A stretch of 64,000 nucleotides of DNA, from NCBI GenBank assembly GCA_039029735.1, contig JBCCFL010000004.1:168678-232677 (forward strand), in the 5' to 3' direction. The DNA is from CADEDH01 sp039029735. GTDB lineage: Bacteria; Actinomycetota; Acidimicrobiia; Acidimicrobiales; SZUA-35. Under the pieces are notes generated by a model. The model ran no database searches. It was not told where the DNA came from and saw nothing but the letters and a program-made list of their open reading frames with translations. Shown here in pieces: positions 58,644-64,000 of this stretch (the first letter of the stretch is position 1; each line of letters begins with the position of its first letter). A program made the position numbers and the translations under genes.

Positions 58644-61571
58644 ATGGAGATCCTCGAAACACTCGTCACATGGGTGTTGTTGATCGCATTGGCACTCGCC
58701 ATCGGCGCGGCCGTGTGGAGGGCGCTGACCAGGATCGGGGAGGCGGCGAGTGGGTCATCGACCGTCCCCGCCATCGCCGGTGTGGCCGCAGGCCTCGCAG
58801 CCGGATGGTTCATCCTGATCGACCAACGCCTGGCCTTCCTGGTCACGGTGCTGGTCGGGATCGTGATTGGCGTCGTCGTCGGTCGTCTTGTTGGTCTGCT
58901 CGTGCGTGTCCAGGCCCAGCTGAGTCTGGTGATCGCCGTGGTGGTCGCACTGGCAGTGGCATTGCTCACCGTCGTCGCCCTTGACGCTTCCACGTTGTTC
59001 CATTTCGCCGTCGTCATCGTGGCCGCGATCTCGACGCTTCTAGTCCTGGGTGCATCACAGCTGCCGACATCGATCCGTACCAACCTCGCTCGTGTCGCCG
59101 GAGTCGCCGCCGTCATCGGAGCTGTCGACTGGTTCCAGGCGTTCGACCGTATGGAGCGGATGTTGGCGAGCCCCGAGATGGCGCGGATCGCCGTGACCCT
59201 TTGGGCCGTCGTGCTTGCTGTGGGAGCCAGCGCGGCGCTGTTCATCGCCGCCAACCTCGCCGTCAACCGGGCCCGCACCAGCTGGGCTCAGTTCACCGCC
59301 GGCGCTGGAGCCGTTATCGGCTTCGCCCTCTTTGGCGTACTCGACGGCAACCGCCTCCTCCAGATCGTCGGTCCCCGCGAGAGCGTGGCCACCGGTCTCC
59401 ACGATGCGGTGAACAACGGGCCGTGGACGTTGGCCATCACCTCCGTCGTCATCGGAGGGATCATCGGCTACCTCGGTGGACGCGGCTACGGCGCCACGAT
59501 CGACGATCGTGTGCGCTCGCCCCGGATCGGGCTCGGCATCGGCCTGATCCTCGGTCTCGTCTGGGGTGTGCTGTTCGCAACGCGGATTCCGGTCGACACC
59601 ACCGTTCGGGTGCTGTGGACGGCGGTCGTCGGTGCCGTTCTGGTCGGTATCGTCGGCTACCTCATCGGTCGCGTCGAGCAGGACCGGATGCGGGCGGCGG
59701 TCGGGGCCGGTGGGGGTCTCGTGGTCGGCCTTGCGATCGGCGGGCTGCTGAAGAACATCTACCAGCCTCGGCTCGAAACCGTGCCGCTCATCGCCGCACC
59801 CGTCGTCGGCGCCCTGGTTTTCACCGCCGTCGCTCGGCTCCTCGGCCGCCGCCTGGGCCCAGGTGCACTGTTGGGGGCAATGTTCGGCTGGCTCATCGGC
59901 ACGTTCGGCTATCCGTCCTTGGGTGGTGGACCTGAGTTGGAGACGATGCTGGCCACTGGGCTCGCCGGTCTACTCGGCGGTGCCGCATTCGGGTTGCTGC
60001 CCCACCCGAACGCCGTGGCCCGTACCGCCTTCGAGCAGAAGGCTCGTGCGCCGATCTTCCTCGCCCCGGCGCTGGCCTCCATCGGGCTCGGTCTCGTGAT
60101 CCCTCTGATCCGGACGTTTTACCTGTCGCTGTTCGACTCACGCAGTGTCGAATACGTCGGGAGCGAGAACTATCGGGCCATCTTCACCGATCCCCAGAGC
60201 TTCGACTACGAGGACCGGTTGTGGCTGTTTGAGAGCCGGCTGTTCTGGCTGGCGCTCCTCCTGGGTGTTGTGGCACTCGTCCTGGGTTTCATGAACGGCC
60301 GGAGAACCGGCAACAGTTTCGGGTCCGGTCGTGTGGTACGCCGCACCGTTGCGGTGACCCTTGCGATCACTGCGTTGCTCGAGTTCGCATTGGGCCGCCA
60401 GACCGACGGGATCTCTGGAGGCAACCCGTTGGTGATCGCCGCCTTGGTGATTGCCGCTGTCGTCGTCTGGTTCGTTCCGATCGGGACGCACATCGGCAAT
60501 GCCGTACCCCAGGCTCGGATCGACTTCTCGGGCGCCGCTGGCTTCCTGGGCTCGGGGGCGATGCTGCTGTTCGCAATGTCGGTCTTCTCGGTGATCCGGG
60601 GCACCGTGTTCAACAACCTTTGGTGGGTGTTCGTCGTCACGATCGCAGTCACCGCCTTCGGTTTGGTGGTAGCTGTGCTGGCCGATCGGGTGAAGAACGA
60701 GGCCGTTGCCAAGTCGTTCGTGTTCATGCCGCTGGCCATCTCCTTCGTTGGCGCCGGCATCATCTGGCGGTTCATGTACATCGCCCGCGACCCGTCGAAG
60801 GAACAGACCGGTGTGATGAATGCCCTCTGGGTCGGGCTCGGTCGCATCTCCACCGAGGGTTACAGCCGAACCATCGGCATCGTAGTGATGGCCGTGTTGG
60901 CCGCCCTCATCGTCGCCCTTGCGATCTTCGGCTGGAATGAGTTCCGGCGTGGTCGCTCGGGCGGAGGCATCGTCGTCGGAGCGCTGATTGTCCTGGCCCC
61001 GGTGCTGTGGGTTCTCGGTCGCTTCGCCATCACCGATCCCACGCAACTGTCGCTCTGGCGGTTCGGCACCATCACCATCGGCGGCGGCATGGGAGGCACC
61101 GGGACTGTCACCGACACCGGGGTCATCCAAGACACCACGATCTTCTTCGTGCAGGATTCGCTGCCGTTCAACAACCTGTTTCTCATGCTCGTCCTCATCT
61201 GGATCCAGACGGGCTTCGCCATGGTGATCTTCTCGGCTGCGATCAAGGCCGTGCCGGCCGAGTACATCGAAGCGGCCAAGATGGACGGCGCCAACGACTC
61301 CCAGATCTTCTGGAGGATCACGCTGCCGACCATCGCCCCGACGATCGGGGTGGTGGTGACCACGCTCATCGTGCTCGTGATGAAGGTCTTCGACATCGTG
61401 CGCGTGATGACAAACGGCAACTTCGAAACGCAGGTGATCGCCAACGAGATGTGGCAGCGGGCGTTCACCGAACTGAACTTCGGGCTCGGCTCGGCATTGG
61501 CTTTCGTGCTGTTCCTGGCGGTGGTGCCGGTGATGGCCTACAACATTCGCAACATGCAGAGGGAGCTCTGA
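58644..61571 (+). CDS. aglF: Sugar ABC permease AglF/MalF-like with very large N-terminal membrane extension
   Basis: 975 residues from the ATG at 58644 (AAGGGTAGGGGGC upstream). Residues about 1-465 are an extra, almost entirely hydrophobic region with roughly ten to fourteen helices and Gly-rich stretches (GVAAGLAAGWFILI, GIGLILGLVWGVLFA, GLVVGLAIGGLLKNI). The recognisable permease starts at APIFLAPALASIGLGLVIPLIRTFYLSLFDS; it too carries additional helices before the EAA loop EYIEAAKMDGANDSQIFWRITLPTI (about 872-896), which contacts the ATPase. Ordinary permeases of this family are about 300-500 residues. No frameshift or stop is needed, so this is one long gene. Confidence 0.85.
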   Translation: MEILETLVTWVLLIALALAIGAAVWRALTRIGEAASGSSTVPAIAGVAAGLAAGWFILIDQRLAFLVTVLVGIVIGVVVGRLVGLLVRVQAQLSLVIAVVVALAVALLTVVALDASTLFHFAVVIVAAISTLLVLGASQLPTSIRTNLARVAGVAAVIGAVDWFQAFDRMERMLASPEMARIAVTLWAVVLAVGASAALFIAANLAVNRARTSWAQFTAGAGAVIGFALFGVLDGNRLLQIVGPRESVATGLHDAVNNGPWTLAITSVVIGGIIGYLGGRGYGATIDDRVRSPRIGLGIGLILGLVWGVLFATRIPVDTTVRVLWTAVVGAVLVGIVGYLIGRVEQDRMRAAVGAGGGLVVGLAIGGLLKNIYQPRLETVPLIAAPVVGALVFTAVARLLGRRLGPGALLGAMFGWLIGTFGYPSLGGGPELETMLATGLAGLLGGAAFGLLPHPNAVARTAFEQKARAPIFLAPALASIGLGLVIPLIRTFYLSLFDSRSVEYVGSENYRAIFTDPQSFDYEDRLWLFESRLFWLALLLGVVALVLGFMNGRRTGNSFGSGRVVRRTVAVTLAITALLEFALGRQTDGISGGNPLVIAALVIAAVVVWFVPIGTHIGNAVPQARIDFSGAAGFLGSGAMLLFAMSVFSVIRGTVFNNLWWVFVVTIAVTAFGLVVAVLADRVKNEAVAKSFVFMPLAISFVGAGIIWRFMYIARDPSKEQTGVMNALWVGLGRISTEGYSRTIGIVVMAVLAALIVALAIFGWNEFRRGRSGGGIVVGALIVLAPVLWVLGRFAITDPTQLSLWRFGTITIGGGMGGTGTVTDTGVIQDTTIFFVQDSLPFNNLFLMLVLIWIQTGFAMVIFSAAIKAVPAEYIEAAKMDGANDSQIFWRITLPTIAPTIGVVVTTLIVLVMKVFDIVRVMTNGNFETQVIANEMWQRAFTELNFGLGSALAFVLFLAVVPVMAYNIRNMQREL

Positions 61572-61572
61572 G

Positions 61573-62520
61573 ATGGCTGGTGCAGTGATTTCCCAAGACG
61601 ATGGGAGTCTGACCGGCCGGATCTACCGGTTCCTGTCTGCCATCCCCACCTGGGCACTGTGGATCATCGTGGTGCTCTGGACTGCGCCGACCTTCAGCCT
61701 GTTCGTCAACTCGTTCCGCACCCGTACGGCTCAGCAGGCGACGGGTTGGTGGACCTTCCCCAACGACGAGGCGGGGCTCAGCCTGAACAACTACCGCGAC
61801 GTGATCAGTACCCAGTCGTCGGGAGGGCTGCAGCTCGGCGCAGTGAACAGCTTCGCCATTGCCATCCCGGCGACGATCATTCCCATCGCCATCGCCGCCT
61901 TCGCTGCGTATGCCTTCGCCTGGATCGACTTCAAGGGGCGGCAACCACTGTTCATCGCCACGGTGTCGCTACTGGCTGTGCCCAATCAGGTGGCTCTGAT
62001 TCCTCTCCTGCAGACCTACTCGGGCGGTGCGCACCAGACGATTCCATGGTTCGACAAGACGATCACCCTGATCCCTGATCTCGGGCTGGCAGGGACGACG
62101 ACGGCGGTGTGGATCACCCACACGAGCTTCGCCATGCCCTTCGCCATCTTCTTGTTGCACAACTACATCTCGCAGTTGCCCGGCGACATCTTTGAGTCGG
62201 CCCGCATCGACGGCGCCGATCACTTCACCATCTTCTGGCGGTTGGTGCTGCCGTTGTCGGTTCCGGTGCTGGCAGCGTTCGCCATCTTCCAATTCCTCTG
62301 GACGTGGAACGACTACTTGATTGCGTTGACCATGATCGGTGCCAACGGCAACGCCCACCCACTCACGCTGCGGATCGTGGCCCTGGCCGGACAATTCGGC
62401 GCCCAGGAGCATCTGCTGTCAGCGGGTGCGTTCATCATGGCCTTCATTCCGCTGATGGTGTTCTTCCTGCTGCAACGGTTCTTCGTACGCGGGCTACTGG
62501 CTGGCTCGGTCAAGGGCTGA
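61573..62520 (+). CDS. aglG: Sugar ABC permease AglG/MalG-like
   Basis: 315 residues, six membrane helices, EAA loop DIFESARIDGADHFTIFWRLVLPLS. The start PTWALWIIVVLWTAPTFSLFVNSFRT and end FFLLQRFFVRGLLAGSVKG are standard for MalG-type proteins. Normal length, in contrast to its partner. ATG lies one base after the aglF stop. Confidence 0.93.
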   Translation: MAGAVISQDDGSLTGRIYRFLSAIPTWALWIIVVLWTAPTFSLFVNSFRTRTAQQATGWWTFPNDEAGLSLNNYRDVISTQSSGGLQLGAVNSFAIAIPATIIPIAIAAFAAYAFAWIDFKGRQPLFIATVSLLAVPNQVALIPLLQTYSGGAHQTIPWFDKTITLIPDLGLAGTTTAVWITHTSFAMPFAIFLLHNYISQLPGDIFESARIDGADHFTIFWRLVLPLSVPVLAAFAIFQFLWTWNDYLIALTMIGANGNAHPLTLRIVALAGQFGAQEHLLSAGAFIMAFIPLMVFFLLQRFFVRGLLAGSVKG

Positions 62521-62589
62521 CAACATGAACCTGGCAGCGAAGTCCGAGTACATGACGTGCATCGTAAATCAACAAGAGGAGGCCGCCTG

Positions 62590-63777
62590 ATGGCTGATGT
62601 GGTGTTGTCCGGTGTCGACAAGGTGTACCCGAATGGTCATCAAGCCATCACCGATCTGAACCTGTCAATCGACGATGGTGAGTTCTTGGTGCTCGTCGGC
62701 CCGTCGGGTTGTGGCAAGTCGACGGCGTTGCGCATGGTTGCCGGTCTGGAGGAGATCTCCGGCGGCACGCTGACCATCGACGACCGTGTGGTGAACGACG
62801 TCCACCCCAAGGATCGCGACATCGCGATGGTGTTCCAGAACTATGCGCTCTACCCACACATGAGCGTGGCGGACAACATCGGATTTGCGCTCAAGCTGGC
62901 GAAGGTCCCCAAGGCCGAGATCAAGGAGCGGGTCGACAAGGCGGCGTCAATCCTCGACCTGTCTGAGTACCTCGACCGCAAGCCCGGCCAGCTCTCGGGT
63001 GGTCAGCGTCAGCGGGTGGCGATGGGCCGAGCCATCGTGCGCGAACCCAAGGCGTTTCTCATGGACGAGCCGCTGTCGAACCTCGATGCCAAGCTCCGGG
63101 TGCAGATGCGAGCCGAGATCGCCGCCCTCCAGCGCAACCTCGGCGTGACCACGATCTACGTCACCCATGACCAGGTCGAGGCCATGACGATGGGGGATCG
63201 GGTTGCGGTGCTCAAGCGGGGCTTCCTTCAGCAGGCCGACACCCCGCAAAACCTCTACGAACGGCCCGACAACGTGTTCGTGGCCGGCTTCATCGGCTCC
63301 CCAGCCATGAACCTCATGCGGGCCCAGTTGACCGGAACTCCCGACGCAGCGGTGGTCGAGATCGGTGGCCAGTCGCTGGCCGTCGATCCGGCGCTGATCG
63401 GAGCGAATCCGAGCGTCGGTGAGTTCGTCGGCCGCGAAGTCGTGTTGGGCTTCCGCCCCGAAGACACCGAGGACGTCGCTCTCGTCCCCGAGACTCCGAG
63501 CGATCGCCGTCTGCGCAGCGAGATTACGCTCACCGAGGCCCTCGGAGCGGAGATCATCGCCCATTTCCCGCTGTCGGCTGAGCCCTACGCCATCATGGAC
63601 GTCGAGTTTGAGGGCGACGATGCCCTCCAAGGCGCACGGCACGAGGGGGAGGCAGTGTACGTTGGTCGGTTCAGCCCGCGCTCGGCGGTGAAGATCGGTG
63701 ACACCGTTGAGGTAGCTGTCGACACGTCACGCCTGCACTTCTTCGATCCAGAGACTGGTAACGCCATCCGCGGCTAG
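62590..63777 (+). CDS. aglK: Sugar ABC transporter ATPase, AglK/UgpC/MsmX type
   Basis: 395 residues from the ATG at 62590 with GAGGAGG upstream. Walker A GPSGCGKST, Q-loop VFQNYALYPHMSV, signature LSGGQRQRVAMGRAIVREP, Walker B FLMDEPLSNLDAKLR, H-loop VTHDQVEAMTMGDRVAVL; C-terminal TOBE-type regulatory domain VVLGFRPEDTEDVAL. Energises import through the two permeases. This group of ATPases often serves several sugar transporters. Confidence 0.95.
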   Translation: MADVVLSGVDKVYPNGHQAITDLNLSIDDGEFLVLVGPSGCGKSTALRMVAGLEEISGGTLTIDDRVVNDVHPKDRDIAMVFQNYALYPHMSVADNIGFALKLAKVPKAEIKERVDKAASILDLSEYLDRKPGQLSGGQRQRVAMGRAIVREPKAFLMDEPLSNLDAKLRVQMRAEIAALQRNLGVTTIYVTHDQVEAMTMGDRVAVLKRGFLQQADTPQNLYERPDNVFVAGFIGSPAMNLMRAQLTGTPDAAVVEIGGQSLAVDPALIGANPSVGEFVGREVVLGFRPEDTEDVALVPETPSDRRLRSEITLTEALGAEIIAHFPLSAEPYAIMDVEFEGDDALQGARHEGEAVYVGRFSPRSAVKIGDTVEVAVDTSRLHFFDPETGNAIRG

Positions 63778-63779
63778 CG

Positions 63780-63805
63780 GTCGGGGCTCCGGGTCGGGGC
63801 TCCGG
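63780..63805. repeat. 13-bp direct duplication beside the terminator
   Basis: GTCGGGGCTCCGG occurs twice in tandem (63780-63792 and 63793-63805), starting 3 nt after the aglK stop; the second copy forms the left arm of the terminator. Confidence 0.7.
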
Positions 63806-63814
63806 AGGAGCCCC
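63796..63814 (+). terminator. Terminator of the sugar transporter operon
   Basis: GGGGCTCC (63796-63803) and GGAGCCCC (63807-63814) form an 8-bp stem with a 3-nt loop, followed by TTAT. It coincides with the start of the first 81-bp repeat. Later repeats read GGGTTCC/GGAGCCC, where a G-U pair keeps the stem in RNA. Confidence 0.65.
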
Positions 63815-64000
63815 TTATGGAGTTTCGCTTGTGGCGAAACTCTCCGGCGTGGCGCTCGTGTGGGATGGAGCGTGGACGGGTTCCGGAGGAGCCCCTTATG
63901 GAGTTTCGCTTGTGGCGAAACTCTCCGGCGTGGCGCTCGTGTGGGATGGAGCGTGGACGGGTTCCGGAGGAGCCCCTTATGGAGTTTCGCTTGTGGCGAA
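63801..64000. repeat. 81-bp tandem repeat, at least 2.5 identical copies, cut by window edge
   Basis: Copies start at 63801, 63882 and 63963 (partial, 38 nt visible), each beginning TCCGGAGGAGCCCC. The visible copies are identical. Each holds an internal hairpin GAGTTTCGC / GCGAAACTC (63820-63828 and 63834-63842 in copy 1). The unit is 27 codons and one forward frame stays open through all copies, reading SGGAPYGVSLVAK at its start and VWDGAWTG at its end. No start codon with a ribosome binding site is visible for it. No other gene is seen in 63778-64000. Confidence 0.9.

Noticed and set aside
63801..64000. CRISPR array
   Set aside because: The repeats are contiguous 81-bp units with no unique spacers between them and no cas genes nearby.
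1..64000. Mobile elements, phage genes, tRNA or rRNA genes
   Set aside because: No transposase, integrase, capsid or terminase protein was recognised, and no tRNA cloverleaf or rRNA segment was seen while reading both strands; small RNAs cannot be excluded by eye.

Overview
High-GC DNA, densely packed with short intergenic gaps, many GTG starts and mostly 1 to 20 nt overlaps between genes that run the same way. The gene set is actinobacterial in flavour (MMPL exporter, class E sortase, DUF58/MoxR/transglutaminase cassette, lipoproteins with acidic linkers, AglEFGK-type sugar transporter), but a complete System I cytochrome c maturation operon (ccmABCDEFGHI) is present, which is uncommon among well-studied actinobacteria. 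The best guess is an Acidimicrobiia-like actinobacterium; this is an inference from gene content, not a marker-gene result. No rRNA, tRNA, CRISPR array, transposase or phage gene was seen.

Layout. 1-5.5 kb: end of an MMPL exporter, DinB and HisN-like enzymes, a DUF1003 protein, two small proteins (one a 57-aa membrane peptide, one a secreted four-cysteine peptide with its own promoter and terminator), a small alpha/beta-barrel-like protein and a LuxR regulator. 5.5-10.9 kb: a minus-strand chain GT4 - small membrane protein - TetR - hydrolase, each junction overlapping by 4 nt, divergent from a GH63-like glycoside hydrolase, then a class E sortase. 11-17.8 kb: the ccm operon. 17.8-24.6 kb: APH-like kinase, DM13 protein, methyltransferase, the MoxR-DUF58-transglutaminase cassette and a SixA-like phosphatase. 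24.7-40.8 kb: a surface polysaccharide locus with chain-length regulator/BY-kinase, an aminotransferase fused to a degenerate dehydratase-like domain, PglD-like acetyltransferase, PglC-like phosphoglycosyl transferase, Wzy/WaaL-like and Wzx-like proteins, three glycosyltransferases, a UDP-sugar dehydrogenase and accessory proteins. 41-55.7 kb: DEAD-box helicase with a long charged tail, DUF1028 protein, asymmetric ABC exporter pair, a Gfo/Idh - SsuD-like - CorA operon, two unrecognised genes, haloalkane-dehalogenase-like protein, nucleoside hydrolase and aldo-keto reductase. 55.7-64 kb: a LacI regulator divergent from an alpha-glucoside-type ABC transporter operon (binding protein, a 975-aa permease, second permease, ATPase), ending in a terminator that grades into an 81-bp tandem repeat running off the right edge.

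Two sequence-level themes stand out. First, thirteen genes on both strands have a TANNNT hexamer ending only 6 to 8 nt before the start codon and no ribosome binding site, the signature of leaderless transcripts; several starts below were chosen with it. Second, the sugar transporter operon carries unusual structures: three perfect hairpins in the 229 nt between binding protein and permease, a permease with about 465 extra N-terminal membrane residues, and the 81-bp repeats after it.

How the parts work together: the polysaccharide genes would make a lipid-linked amino-sugar on undecaprenyl phosphate, extend it, flip it and polymerise it under control of the BY-kinase; the ccm operon attaches haem to exported cytochromes c; LacI would control sugar uptake through an operator just downstream of the transporter promoter.
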